35,794 bases of DNA, taken from positions 1 through 35,794 of the IMG/VR virus record IMGVR_UViG_3300027763_000015. One strand, written 5' to 3'. Source of the DNA: a virus. Positions 22,100 to 30,526 of this stretch are shown one piece after another. A model generated the notes under the pieces. That model worked only from the letters and a program-made list of their open reading frames with translations, made no database searches and was not told the origin of the DNA. The translations under genes and the position numbers were made by a program. How positions within the stretch are numbered: the first letter of the stretch is position 1; each line of letters begins with the position of its first letter.

Positions 22100-23397
22100 G
22101 TTAGTTCTTCCATCGCAATATCAGAAATAGCCCGTTTGTCATGCAGGGCTGCCCATATACGTTCGTCAACGGTTTTATTTGTCAACATCACGTAACACCA
22201 TACATCATGCTTTTGTCCGCTACGGTGTAAACGGCCTATCGTCTGCTCATAAAGCTCAAGGCTCCAGGGCAACGATAGGAATACAATCTTACTGCCGCCA
22301 TGCTGTAAGTTGAGGCCATGGCCTGCAGACTTAGGGTGCACTAGCAGTAGTTCTACTTTGCCATCGTTCCATCGTGTGATGGCATCATCATCGTCTAGCG
22401 TTACAGCCTTCGGATAACGTCGCTTAAGTTCTGCTAACTCCTCTTTAAATGCGTATGCAATGATGGTGTTAGCGTGTTGGTTCTCTTCTAACAGTTCATC
22501 AAGCCGATCAAACTTATGCTTGCTAAACCATGTCGGTACGGTATCCGCGTCATAGATAAAGCCTGACGCCATCTGCTGTAGCTTAGATGTCACCACGGCA
22601 GCGTTGACTGCAGCGATCTGTGTGTTACCGAACTGAACAACAAAATCTCTTTTCATCTTCTCATACGGCAGTCTGTCGTCCATGTCACAGCGTAACTCGA
22701 CTGTGTGTAGTAACGGCAGTTTGTCTTTATACTCGCCAGCGTCTAGCACAAAGGTGGCAGGCTTAATAATCTCCATGACCTGCTCAAGCGCATTAGGTCT
22801 TGGCACCCAGTCACCGTATTCTTTATTGATTAAGATAAAGTGCTGTTGCATGAACGCACCCTTGCTACGCCCTAATATAGACTGGTCCACAATCTTACAT
22901 TGGCCGAACACGTCCTCTAAACCGTTGCTAGTAAAGCTACCTGTCAAGCCCCAGCGTATGTTGATCTTGTCTAATAGTTTTGACAACGCCTTAAAACGTG
23001 CGCCTGACGGGTTCTTTAGCCTGGTTAACTCGTCAAACACAATGCCGTCAATGCCGTTCAAATTATGTATAGATTGCAAATTATCATAGTTCAGCACGAC
23101 AATATCTGCGTCAGACGCAAACGCTGCGTCACGATGTTTAGGTGTACCGACAGCCACAACGAGCTTAAGTCTAGGCGCCCACTTCGGTTGCTCGACAGGC
23201 CACACGTCAGTACAGACACGTTTAGGTGCTAACACTAAGAAGCGTGTCACTACCTCAGCCTCGATAGCGTCTTGCATGGCGGTGAGCGTAATAGCGGTCT
23301 TGCCTGCGCCAACTGGCGCTAAAATCATGGCACGATCATGCTCGTACAGGAAGTCAGCCGCCGTGTCTTGATAGGGTCGTAGCTTTAGCCCACTCAT
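22096..23397 (-). CDS. SNF2/DEAD-like helicase
   Basis: A 433-residue superfamily 2 ATPase. The order is Q-like LRPYQ (6-10), Walker A APVGAGKT (27-34, Lys33), motif II FDELTRLKN (Asp122, Glu123), motif III LTGS (151-154), and motif VI QTIGRLHRSGQ near 385-395 with the two arginines. The GHGLNLQHGGSKIVFLSLPWS segment is typical of the SNF2 branch, which moves along DNA or remodels it. It follows the VRR-NUC nuclease gene, a pair repeatedly found in phage replication modules. AAGGA lies 9 bases before the ATG. It overlaps the nuclease gene by 44 bases. Confidence 0.9.
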   Translation of the reverse strand: MSGLKLRPYQDTAADFLYEHDRAMILAPVGAGKTAITLTAMQDAIEAEVVTRFLVLAPKRVCTDVWPVEQPKWAPRLKLVVAVGTPKHRDAAFASDADIVVLNYDNLQSIHNLNGIDGIVFDELTRLKNPSGARFKALSKLLDKINIRWGLTGSFTSNGLEDVFGQCKIVDQSILGRSKGAFMQQHFILINKEYGDWVPRPNALEQVMEIIKPATFVLDAGEYKDKLPLLHTVELRCDMDDRLPYEKMKRDFVVQFGNTQIAAVNAAVVTSKLQQMASGFIYDADTVPTWFSKHKFDRLDELLEENQHANTIIAYAFKEELAELKRRYPKAVTLDDDDAITRWNDGKVELLLVHPKSAGHGLNLQHGGSKIVFLSLPWSLELYEQTIGRLHRSGQKHDVWCYVMLTNKTVDERIWAALHDKRAISDIAMEELT

Positions 23398-23647
23398 CTA
23401 TATCATCCTTATTCCATAAACATGCGTAATGTTGATTGAGCCTCTGCATGTCAGACGCAAATAACTTCTGCAGTTCTGACAGCTTACCGCCCTCTGTTTT
23501 TATTTCCACAAACCATGTCTGACCGTTAGGCAGACAGGCTACACGATCCGCCACACCCCGATGCGCTGGCGATGTAAACTTGTAGCTCTTGCCACCTAAC
23601 TGCTCGACTACTTTTTTAAAGTATGCTTCAACTTGTTTTTCTAACAT
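23354..23647 (-). CDS. VRR-NUC domain nuclease
   Basis: A 97-residue PD-(D/E)XK-type nuclease of the VRR-NUC family. The motif RGVADRVACLPNGQTWFVEIK gives Asp34, Glu48 and Lys50 of the active site, and Gln60 lies in the following helix (LSELQ). ATG 23647 is preferred over an in-frame GTG 6 bases upstream. No Shine-Dalgarno is visible at a usable distance and a TTGACA element ends 29 bases upstream of the start, so the mRNA may be leaderless. Such stand-alone VRR-NUC proteins may act on branched or flap DNA; the substrate here is not known. Confidence 0.87.
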   Translation of the reverse strand: MLEKQVEAYFKKVVEQLGGKSYKFTSPAHRGVADRVACLPNGQTWFVEIKTEGGKLSELQKLFASDMQRLNQHYACLWNKDDIDEWAKATTLSRHGG

Positions 23648-23653
23648 AAGCAC

Positions 23654-23682
23654 ACATTACTTACCCTTTTTCTATGTGTCAA
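23654..23682 (-). promoter_or_regulatory. leftward promoter for the nuclease-helicase block
   Basis: On the minus strand a perfect TTGACA -35 (23677-23682) is followed after 17 bases by TAATGT (23654-23659), only 3 of 6 matches to the -10 consensus. The predicted start would lie at or next to the ATG at 23647. Confidence 0.55.
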
Positions 23683-23705
23683 GCAATTTATTATTAAATT
23701 AAATG

Positions 23706-23733
23706 TTGACATACTAATTTTATGTATGCTAAT
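23706..23733 (+). promoter_or_regulatory. rightward promoter for the replication block
   Basis: TTGACA (23706-23711), 16-base spacer, GCTAAT (23728-23733), 4 of 6 to the -10 consensus, with a TATG just before it that could act as an extended element. The first gene starts at 23768 behind AAAGGAAA. The two TTGACA elements of the divergent pair are separated by 23 AT-rich bases, so the RNA polymerases would compete or be co-regulated. Confidence 0.65.
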
Positions 23734-23767
23734 CTGCAGACTCAATAGGTAAATTAAAGGAAACTAA

Positions 23768-24892
23768 ATGCAACACTCTTCAGTCGTAGGCGGTTCAACC
23801 GCTAAACGTGTTATTGCCTGCCCAGGCTCAGTCGCACTCTGCGACAAGATGCCACCCCGCCCTTCTAATAAGTATGCAGACGAAGGCACCCTACTACATA
23901 ATGTGATTGCAGAAATACTTGATAAAGGCCACACGCCTGAGCATTACCTTGGCACCGTGTACGAAGCGCAAGTATTAACGCAAGAACTGATCGACAACAA
24001 AATCAAACCTGCGCTTGATGCGTTAGATGCGATTGATCCTGACAAACAAATGGAGTATGCAGTCGAGACGCGCGTAGGCTTTGGTGACTTCTTACCAAAC
24101 GTATTTGGCTCAACCGACTTCTTAGGTCGTATCGGTGACACAGCCTATGTATTAGATTGGAAGTTCGGTGACGGTGTAGCCGTTGAGGTTGAAGAGAATC
24201 CACAGCTTATGTTCTACGCTGCAGCTGCCATGCGTACTAAAGAAGTGTCATGGGTGTTTGATGGCGTGACATCTATCGAGATGATTATTGTTCAACCGCC
24301 TAACGTTAAACGTTGGACGACAAACGTTAACCGTATTAAGTTATTTGAGCAGTCATTAGCCCTTGCAGTCCGTCAATCACAAGCATCTGACGCTAAACTT
24401 AATGCAGGCGATCATTGCCGTTGGTGTGCAGGCAAGCCTATCTGTCCTCAGATGACTGGCGCTGTTGACCGTGTGTTACACACCAAACTAGATGCGTTGC
24501 CTGTTGAACAAATAGGTGTATACTTGCAAAACGCCGACGTAATTGAGCAATGGATTACAGACTTACGTGCGTTAGCTTTCCAAATACTAGAGGCAGGTAA
24601 ACCTGTCCCAGGCTATAAGCTAGTTGCCAAACGTGCGACTAGACAATGGGTCAACGAAGAGGATGCGAAGTCTGCGCTTCTTAAAGACCTACCAGAATCT
24701 GACATAATAGAGACGACGTTAATCTCACCAGCTAAAGCTGAGAAGGTGCTTAAAAAACACGGTCTTACTTTACCTGAAGGGACAGTCGTCGCTATTAGTT
24801 CAGGTAGTACGCTGGCAAACGAGGATGATCCTCGCCCAGCATTGTTGCAAATCGGACAGCAATTGACCGCTGCCCTTAATAAAATCATCTAA
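23768..24892 (+). CDS. DUF2800 protein, Cas4/RecB-like nuclease
   Basis: A 374-residue protein of the DUF2800 type, a PD-(D/E)XK nuclease related to Cas4 and RecB. Visible are His44 in LLHNVIAE, GSTDFLG with Asp117, and LDWKFGDG with Asp130 and Lys132. Cys18 (IACPGS) with Cys217, Cys220 and Cys226 (CRWCAGKPIC) would hold a 4Fe-4S cluster as in Cas4/AddB. It is the first gene of the rightward replication block with an AAAGGAAA leader and precedes the putative ssDNA-binding gene and polymerase, the order known from DUF2800-DUF2815-PolA cassettes. It may process ends for recombination or replication. Confidence 0.87.
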   Translation: MQHSSVVGGSTAKRVIACPGSVALCDKMPPRPSNKYADEGTLLHNVIAEILDKGHTPEHYLGTVYEAQVLTQELIDNKIKPALDALDAIDPDKQMEYAVETRVGFGDFLPNVFGSTDFLGRIGDTAYVLDWKFGDGVAVEVEENPQLMFYAAAAMRTKEVSWVFDGVTSIEMIIVQPPNVKRWTTNVNRIKLFEQSLALAVRQSQASDAKLNAGDHCRWCAGKPICPQMTGAVDRVLHTKLDALPVEQIGVYLQNADVIEQWITDLRALAFQILEAGKPVPGYKLVAKRATRQWVNEEDAKSALLKDLPESDIIETTLISPAKAEKVLKKHGLTLPEGTVVAISSGSTLANEDDPRPALLQIGQQLTAALNKII

Positions 24893-24903
24893 AGGAAATT
24901 AAA

Positions 24904-25542
24904 ATGTCTAATATCGTAACTTTTTCACAAGCAAATCTACCAGCAGTTTCTTCTTTAAGCACAGCTTTACGTTCACTTGAGAACGATGTATCGCCAGCAG
25001 GCGTTGCTATTCTTAAGATGGACAAGACAGGTCATTGGGTGTTTGGTGCAGACCAAACAGAAGTCGAAGATGACGCTACATGGGCTGTTAATCCGTTCTC
25101 ATTCATTCATGGCTTTATCGCATGGGGTGATGGCGACGTATTAGGTGAGAAGATGGTGTCAGTATCACAGCCGTTGCCTGAGCTTGATGGTGCGCCACCT
25201 GCAGCTAAACGCGGATGGGAGACGCAAGTAGGTCTGTCATTGAAGTGCATCTCTGGCGAAGATAAAGGTTTAGAAGTTCGCTTCTCTACTACATCTGTTG
25301 GCGGTAAACGTGCAGTTCAAGCGTTAGCAGTAGCCATTGCTAATCAAGTAGAAGCAGATCAGTCTAAGCCTGTCCCTGTCATCTATTTGAAGAAAGAGCA
25401 TTACCAACATAAGTCGTATGGCAAAATCTATACTCCTGTCTTTGAGATTAAAGAATGGGTAGGTATGGATGCTGAAGCTTCAGGCGAGACTGCTGAAGAA
25501 GATGCACCTGCTGAAACTACACGTCGTCGTCGTTCAACATAA
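24904..25542 (+). CDS. putative ssDNA-binding protein
   Basis: A 212-residue protein between the Cas4-like and polymerase genes, the place usually taken by DUF2815-type single-strand DNA-binding proteins. The middle is beta-rich with conserved aromatics (HWVFGADQTEVEDDATWAVNPFSFIHGFIAWGDGD), as expected for an OB-like fold. The C-terminus is acidic, then ends in Arg-rich RRRRST. The classical SSB acidic tip is not present. It has an AAAGGAAATT site and overlaps the polymerase start. The call rests mainly on gene order. Confidence 0.65.
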   Translation: MSNIVTFSQANLPAVSSLSTALRSLENDVSPAGVAILKMDKTGHWVFGADQTEVEDDATWAVNPFSFIHGFIAWGDGDVLGEKMVSVSQPLPELDGAPPAAKRGWETQVGLSLKCISGEDKGLEVRFSTTSVGGKRAVQALAVAIANQVEADQSKPVPVIYLKKEHYQHKSYGKIYTPVFEIKEWVGMDAEASGETAEEDAPAETTRRRRST

Positions 25543-27485
25543 TGATACTGTGGCTCGATTTTGAGTCACGTAGCCGCTGCGACTTACCTAGTCGCGGCGT
25601 CTACAACTACGCTCAAGACAGTAGCACCGATGTGCTATGTATGTCCTATGCGTTTGATGATAGTGACGTCATTACATGGACGCCAGATCAGCCGTTCCCC
25701 GAAGAGGTGCGTAACTTCAAGGGTCAAATACGTGCGCACAATGCGACGTTTGAGCGCCTAGTCTTTTGGTATGTCTTACAGATTAACTTTGATTTAGAAC
25801 AGTTCTATTGCACAGCTACCCAAGCTCGTGCTAACTGTGCGCCTGGCTCACTAGAGGATGTTGGACGTTTCTCAGGGGCCACGATGCGTAAAGACCACCG
25901 TGGTAAGCAGTTGATTAGACTGCTATCACTCCCTCGTGCTGACGGCACGTTTAATGATGACCCTACCTTGATGGCTGAGATGATTGCCTACTGTGAGCAG
26001 GACGTTAAAGTCATGCGCACTATCTCTAAAGCCTTGCGTGACTTATCAGACCAAGAACTTGCAGACTATCATGTCAATGAACGTATCAACGACAAGGGTG
26101 TGCTGCTAGATAAAGACCTTGCCGACTCCGCTATCCGCTACGCAAGCGTAGAACTAGAAGAGATCGAGCGCATCGTGTCTGAGGTAACGAAGGGTGCTAT
26201 CACGTCAGTACGTTCACCTCGTATGCGTGAGTGGGTGCAAGAACGCGTTGGCCCTGAAGCCCTCAAGCTAATGACCATTATTAAAGATGGAGACAAGAAG
26301 ATGTCTATTGACAAATCCGTTCGCGCTAACCTATTACTGTTAGCCGAAGAGAACCCCGACGAAGTGCCAGCCGATGTCGCTGACGTTATCCAATGTGCTG
26401 ACGATCTGTGGGCATCATCTGTCGCTAAGTTCAACCGCCTATCCCAGCTCGCTGACGAAGAGGACTACCGAGTACGTGGTGCGTTTGTGTTCGCTGGTGG
26501 TAGCGCTACAGGCCGTGCGTCTAGCTATGGCGCTCAGGTTCACAACTTCACACGTAAGTGTGCTAAAGACCCAGAGGCTGTTAGACATGCTATGGTGCGA
26601 GGTCATGCGATTGTGCCGACATACGGCAGACGCATCACCGATGTGCTAAAAGGTATGCTACGTCCTGCGTTAATCCCTGCTAAGGGTAAGTCCCTAGTCG
26701 TTGCCGATTGGAACGCGGTAGAGGCTAGACTAACCCCTTGGCTTTCCAATGATCCACGTGCAGAAGAGGTGCTAGATGTTTTTAGATCAGGTCGTGATAT
26801 TTATATTAGAGAAGCAGCGGCAATATTTCACCAAGCCGAAACGGAAATTACGCCAGACAAACGGCAAATTGGAAAAGTGGCAATATTGTCATGCGGCTTT
26901 GGCGGTGGCGTGGGTGCTTTTGGTGCTATGGGCCGCAATTACGGCATTATACTTACTGAATCAGATGCTAAACGTACAGTCGATGCTTGGCGTCGCGCAA
27001 ACCAGTGGGCTGTTAATTATTGGCAGTCACTAGAGTCTGCCTACACACGGGCGATGCGTAATGTTGGCAAAGAGTTTAGCGTAGGCCGTGTTACCTACTT
27101 ATACGACGGCGTACATTTATGGTATGCTTTGCCTTCGGGTCGAATACTTTGCTATCCACATGCAAAGCTAGAACCTGAAGGGGTGACTTACGCTAAAGCA
27201 GCGTGGAAGCCCTCTGCTGACGCTACCGAGTGGCCTCGAGCTAGATTATGGAAGGGCTTGGCGTGTGAGAACATCACCCAGGCCGTTGCTAACGATCTAC
27301 TCCGACACTCACTAAGAAACTTAGATGACGTGATATTACACGTACACGATGAGATTGTAATCGAGACCGATACACCGAATGAAGTGCTACAACGAATGAG
27401 CGATGTAATGTGTACGCCCCCTGAATGGGCTAAGGGTCTCCCTTTGTCTATTGAAGCCGATATAATGACGAGGTATGGAAAATGA
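25542..27485 (+). CDS. DNA polymerase A family with 3'-5' exonuclease
   Basis: A 647-residue replicative polymerase. The exonuclease domain has Asp6 and Glu8 (LDFES), HNATFE and YCEQD with Asp154. The polymerase domain has motif A VADWNAVEARL (Asp389), motif B KRQIGKVAILSCGFG (Arg441, Lys445) and motif C HVHDEIVIE (Asp603). Aligned with E. coli Pol I around R754-K758-F762-Y766, the position of F762 is Leu449 and Y766 is Phe453. The Leu type is reported for viral polymerases with slower, more accurate synthesis. No 5'-3' exonuclease domain is present. The start overlaps the previous stop (TAATGA) and the stop overlaps the primase start. Confidence 0.93.
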   Translation: MILWLDFESRSRCDLPSRGVYNYAQDSSTDVLCMSYAFDDSDVITWTPDQPFPEEVRNFKGQIRAHNATFERLVFWYVLQINFDLEQFYCTATQARANCAPGSLEDVGRFSGATMRKDHRGKQLIRLLSLPRADGTFNDDPTLMAEMIAYCEQDVKVMRTISKALRDLSDQELADYHVNERINDKGVLLDKDLADSAIRYASVELEEIERIVSEVTKGAITSVRSPRMREWVQERVGPEALKLMTIIKDGDKKMSIDKSVRANLLLLAEENPDEVPADVADVIQCADDLWASSVAKFNRLSQLADEEDYRVRGAFVFAGGSATGRASSYGAQVHNFTRKCAKDPEAVRHAMVRGHAIVPTYGRRITDVLKGMLRPALIPAKGKSLVVADWNAVEARLTPWLSNDPRAEEVLDVFRSGRDIYIREAAAIFHQAETEITPDKRQIGKVAILSCGFGGGVGAFGAMGRNYGIILTESDAKRTVDAWRRANQWAVNYWQSLESAYTRAMRNVGKEFSVGRVTYLYDGVHLWYALPSGRILCYPHAKLEPEGVTYAKAAWKPSADATEWPRARLWKGLACENITQAVANDLLRHSLRNLDDVILHVHDEIVIETDTPNEVLQRMSDVMCTPPEWAKGLPLSIEADIMTRYGK

Positions 27486-29791
27486 GTGAGTTAAATTTCA
27501 TTGACTATTTAGTAGGTATTGCCCCTGTAGGTGAGACTATTCTTTTAGTTAAACAAAAGCCTTTACTTGATAAGGGCGCTTTGCAATATCATAACGATGG
27601 TGCGATCAAGTGTACGTGGCCTGCGTACTTGCCTGAGCAGGCTAAGATTAAGAAGGGTGATGCTTGGTACGCTAACACCGCCTGCTTTATTGTAGACCGC
27701 TTTGCCGATGGCAAGGTGTCTGCCTCTGCATCTAATTGTGAGCGCGTCGCGTTCATGGTGCTAGATGACGTAGGCACTAAGTCTAAGGTGCCACCGCTGG
27801 CGCCTACATGGATTATCGAGACTAGCCCTGCTAATTATCAGTATGGCTATACTTTTGCGTTAGACGATCAACCTCTGAAGGGAGACTTTAGTGCTGCGAT
27901 TAAAGCCATTGCTGATGCTGGTTTCACGGATGGCGGTGCTATTAACCCTGTCCGTAACTTTAGAGTTGCTGGTAGTGTCAATCTTAAACCTAATCGTGAT
28001 AATTTTGCTTCTAAGCTGATTGAGCTGCACCCTGAGCGTGAGTTCAGTCTGCCTCAGATATGTGAAGCGTTACATGTAACACCTGCACCTGCTGACACCG
28101 CCTCTATCACGTCTATCAGACTTAAAGACGATGGCGGTGACGACGTGCTGAGTTGGATGAGTGCCAATGGTATGATTATCACCCCTGCTAATGGCGAGGG
28201 CTGGATCGGTGTTGTATGCCCTAACAGCGCTAGTCATAGTGATGGTAATCCAGAGGCTAGATACAAGCCCCTAGACCGTTCGTTCTGTTGCTATCATGAA
28301 CATTGTCAAGACCTAGACTCTAAGACCTTCTTATCATGGGTGGCTGATAATGGCGGCCCTAAACACACTCACGGCTTGCGTGAGGAATTACTGGCGGACG
28401 TGATGAACACAGCACTATCTAAGATTGAACCTTCTGACATGTTTACGCATGACGCTGACGACTTAATCGCTGAGGTAGAGCGTAAAGAACTCGGACGTAT
28501 CGAGAAGGCTGACTGGTTTAAGCGCTTTGCTTATATACAAGAGGACGATGCTTATTTCGACCTTATCGAACGCCGTGAGATAAGCCGTTCTACGTTTAAC
28601 GCTCTATTCCGTCACATTGACTGTCGTTCTATCCACACGGCTGCACGTGTATTGCCTGCTGTGTCTTATGATGAGAACCGACAGACGATGGGCGCTAAAG
28701 CACTTGTTGGCATAACCTACGCTGCTGGCGAGACGGTGCTTGTGTCTCGTGACGGTGACATCTATGGTAATCGCTGGCGTGATGCCCGCCCTACTAACTT
28801 GGTAGCAGGTGACATAACCCCTTGGCTAGACCATGCACGTAGCCTAGTGCCTAATGAGGATGAGCTAGAGCATATCCTAGACGTAATGGCGTTCAAGGTG
28901 CAACACCCTGAAATTAAAATAAATCACGCTGTGCTACATGGTGGTGATGAGGGTAGTGGCAAGGACACGTTCTGGGCGCCTTTCCTATGGGCTGTGTGTG
29001 GCGATAACTTGCGTAATCGTGGCATTATGGATAACGATAGCGTGAACTCACAATGGGGCTACCAATTAGAGTCCGAAGTGCTAATTATCAATGAGCTAAA
29101 AGAACCTGATGCTAGTGCTAGACGCCAGCTTGCTAACAAACTCAAGCCTATCATCGCTGCACCGCCTGAGATGTTACCTATCAATCGTAAAGGCTTGCAC
29201 CCTTACATGATGCTAAACAGGGTCTTTGTCCTAGCCTTTAGTAATGACCCTGTGCCTATCAGTTTGGCTAGTCAAGATAGACGCTGGTTCTGCGTATGGA
29301 GTCATGCGCCTAGAATGGAACCTAGTGCTGCCGCTAAGCTTTGGACGTGGTATAAGGCTGGTGGCTTTAGTGCTATTGCTTCGTGGCTTGTGCTACGTGA
29401 CATCTCTAAATTTAACCCTAGTGCTGCGCCTATGATGACTGAGTTTAAGGCTAACCTAGTCGAGCATGGGATGTCGATGGCCGAGAGTTACCTTGTTGAG
29501 CAAATGCGTAATCGTGTCGGAGAGTTTGCGAAGGGTGTTATCGGTTCGCCTTTCCACTCGTTATGTGACAGGCTGGCGGGTTCAGCACCAAGCGGAGTCA
29601 AAGTCCCGCAGGCTGCCTTACTTCATGCGCTTAAAGAGGCGGGGTGGATTGACTGCGGTCGTTTAATGTGTCGTGAATATACAGCCAAAAAACACATCTA
29701 CTGCGCCCCTGAGTTTATCGAGTATAAAAAGAGCGATTTAAGGCGCATGGTTGAAATTACAGAACCGCCTAAAATGGTTGTGATTAAATAA
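27482..29791 (+). CDS. primase-helicase with DUF5906-like C-terminal domain
   Basis: A 769-residue protein. Residues about 85-210 resemble a RepB-like or archaeo-eukaryotic primase region (FMVLDDVGTKSKVPPLAPTWIIETSPANYQYGY, then RNFRVAGSVNLK). A possible zinc-binding segment (VCPNSASH... CCYHEHCQD) lies at about 248-280. The C-terminal superfamily 3-type ATPase has Walker A GGDEGSGKDTFW (Lys494) and Walker B VLIINELKE (Asn537, Glu538). Such proteins make primers and unwind DNA. The start overlaps the polymerase stop by 4 bases. The long C-terminal tail (about 670-769) may be a winged helix. Confidence 0.85.
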   Translation: MSELNFIDYLVGIAPVGETILLVKQKPLLDKGALQYHNDGAIKCTWPAYLPEQAKIKKGDAWYANTACFIVDRFADGKVSASASNCERVAFMVLDDVGTKSKVPPLAPTWIIETSPANYQYGYTFALDDQPLKGDFSAAIKAIADAGFTDGGAINPVRNFRVAGSVNLKPNRDNFASKLIELHPEREFSLPQICEALHVTPAPADTASITSIRLKDDGGDDVLSWMSANGMIITPANGEGWIGVVCPNSASHSDGNPEARYKPLDRSFCCYHEHCQDLDSKTFLSWVADNGGPKHTHGLREELLADVMNTALSKIEPSDMFTHDADDLIAEVERKELGRIEKADWFKRFAYIQEDDAYFDLIERREISRSTFNALFRHIDCRSIHTAARVLPAVSYDENRQTMGAKALVGITYAAGETVLVSRDGDIYGNRWRDARPTNLVAGDITPWLDHARSLVPNEDELEHILDVMAFKVQHPEIKINHAVLHGGDEGSGKDTFWAPFLWAVCGDNLRNRGIMDNDSVNSQWGYQLESEVLIINELKEPDASARRQLANKLKPIIAAPPEMLPINRKGLHPYMMLNRVFVLAFSNDPVPISLASQDRRWFCVWSHAPRMEPSAAAKLWTWYKAGGFSAIASWLVLRDISKFNPSAAPMMTEFKANLVEHGMSMAESYLVEQMRNRVGEFAKGVIGSPFHSLCDRLAGSAPSGVKVPQAALLHALKEAGWIDCGRLMCREYTAKKHIYCAPEFIEYKKSDLRRMVEITEPPKMVVIK

Positions 29792-29816
29792 CAGTTTTAC
29801 AGATGACAGACAAACA

Positions 29817-29843
29817 AAAACGGCCGTTAAGGCCGTTTTCTTT
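29817..29843. terminator. bidirectional intrinsic terminator
   Basis: AAAACGGCC (29817-29825), loop GTTAA, GGCCGTTTT (29831-29839), then CTTTT. The perfect 9-bp stem has A-rich and T-rich flanks, so it can end both the rightward replication block and the leftward small-gene block that converge here. Confidence 0.92.
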
Positions 29844-29862
29844 TGTGGTTGATAGGATGGTG

Positions 29863-29922
29863 TCACAAGTCATAAATGATAGCGATAAGCCCCGCTATAA
29901 TGGCGGCAGAGATTAAGAGCAT
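29863..29922 (-). CDS. possible 19-residue hydrophobic peptide
   Basis: A very short frame (ATG at 29920-29922, TGA at 29863-29865) whose start overlaps the stop of the gene upstream by 10 bases. The peptide is a single hydrophobic helix (LLISAAIIAGLIAIIYDL). Toxic or regulatory membrane peptides of this size are known in phages and bacteria, but there is no independent proof here. Confidence 0.3.
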   Translation of the reverse strand: MLLISAAIIAGLIAIIYDL

Positions 29923-30140
29923 AGTTTATTCAACTTTAACCACTCTTGAACATAGGCTTTTATTGAGCCGTTAGTAGCAAGTTGCAATAATGACCCGCTT
30001 TTAAAGTCTTTCGGGCGGTCTTTAGTGTCTCGCTTGACTTTGTAAACACTCTTAATGTTTACCCCCTTAAATATGCAAGCATCTTCGAAACTATCGAAAA
30101 TGACGTGTTCGTTACTGTCTCGGTCTAAAACTTTATACAT
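29913..30140 (-). CDS. small hypothetical protein (75 aa)
   Basis: A 75-residue protein. ATG 30140 with GGAG 8 bases upstream is chosen over an in-frame TTG two codons earlier. The first half has an acidic-hydrophobic pattern (YKVLDRDSNEHVIFDSFEDACIFKG), the second is basic (VKRDTKDRPKDFK). Its start overlaps the upstream stop by 8 bases. It belongs to the leftward small-gene block. No family is recognised. Confidence 0.65.
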   Translation of the reverse strand: MYKVLDRDSNEHVIFDSFEDACIFKGVNIKSVYKVKRDTKDRPKDFKSGSLLQLATNGSIKAYVQEWLKLNKLCS

Positions 30141-30300
30141 TTTCAATCTCCATTATTTGATTAAATTGTTTAACCTCAAAAGGTGTTAAATTAAAGTTTT
30201 TTACAATCGCTTCGCATAGCTCAAAAGTGCCGTCGATTAAATTATCGTCTTTCAATTCTTTAATCGTAAATGCGAGCGTTTTTATGTCTGATATGTTCAT
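30133..30300 (-). CDS. small helical hypothetical protein (55 aa)
   Basis: A 55-residue protein (ATG at 30298-30300, TAA at 30133-30135) with helices LAFTIKELKDDNLIDGTFELCEAIVKNF. It overlaps the upstream stop by 4 bases (ATGA) and the next gene by 8 bases. Slightly acidic; no motif. The tight coupling on both sides supports that it is translated. Confidence 0.6.
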   Translation of the reverse strand: MNISDIKTLAFTIKELKDDNLIDGTFELCEAIVKNFNLTPFEVKQFNQIMEIENV

Positions 30301-30524
30301 TCTGTCACCTCTACAATTCTAAAGTCCTCAGCGTCGGGGACGTCAGGCATATTACCCGCCTCAAACTCCGCATCCATGTCATCAAACCAACATCTTAATT
30401 CTGATTCTGCATCCTCACGTGATGGAAACCATGTTGATTCCATTGAGCCATTTACTTCGGTCGACCAAGTATTAGTCCAACCGCCACATAAACAAAATTC
30501 CTGCACTTCATATCTTGTATTCAT
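30297..30524 (-). CDS. small acidic protein with Cys/Trp-rich start (75 aa)
   Basis: A 75-residue, strongly acidic protein. The first 30 residues hold Cys11, Cys13 and several Trp (CLCGGWTNTWSTEVNGSMESTWFPS); the second half is nearly all acidic helices (EDAESELRCWFDDMDAEFEAGN). ATG 30524 has GAGGAG 10 bases upstream. Acidic small early proteins are often inhibitors of host DNA-binding enzymes, but no known inhibitor family is recognised. Confidence 0.68.
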   Translation of the reverse strand: MNTRYEVQEFCLCGGWTNTWSTEVNGSMESTWFPSREDAESELRCWFDDMDAEFEAGNMPDVPDAEDFRIVEVTE

Positions 30525-30526
30525 TT

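Noticed and set aside
26776-27033. An 85-codon frame on the plus strand inside the polymerase gene
   Set aside because: It overlaps the conserved motif B region of DNA polymerase A in another frame and has no start signal.
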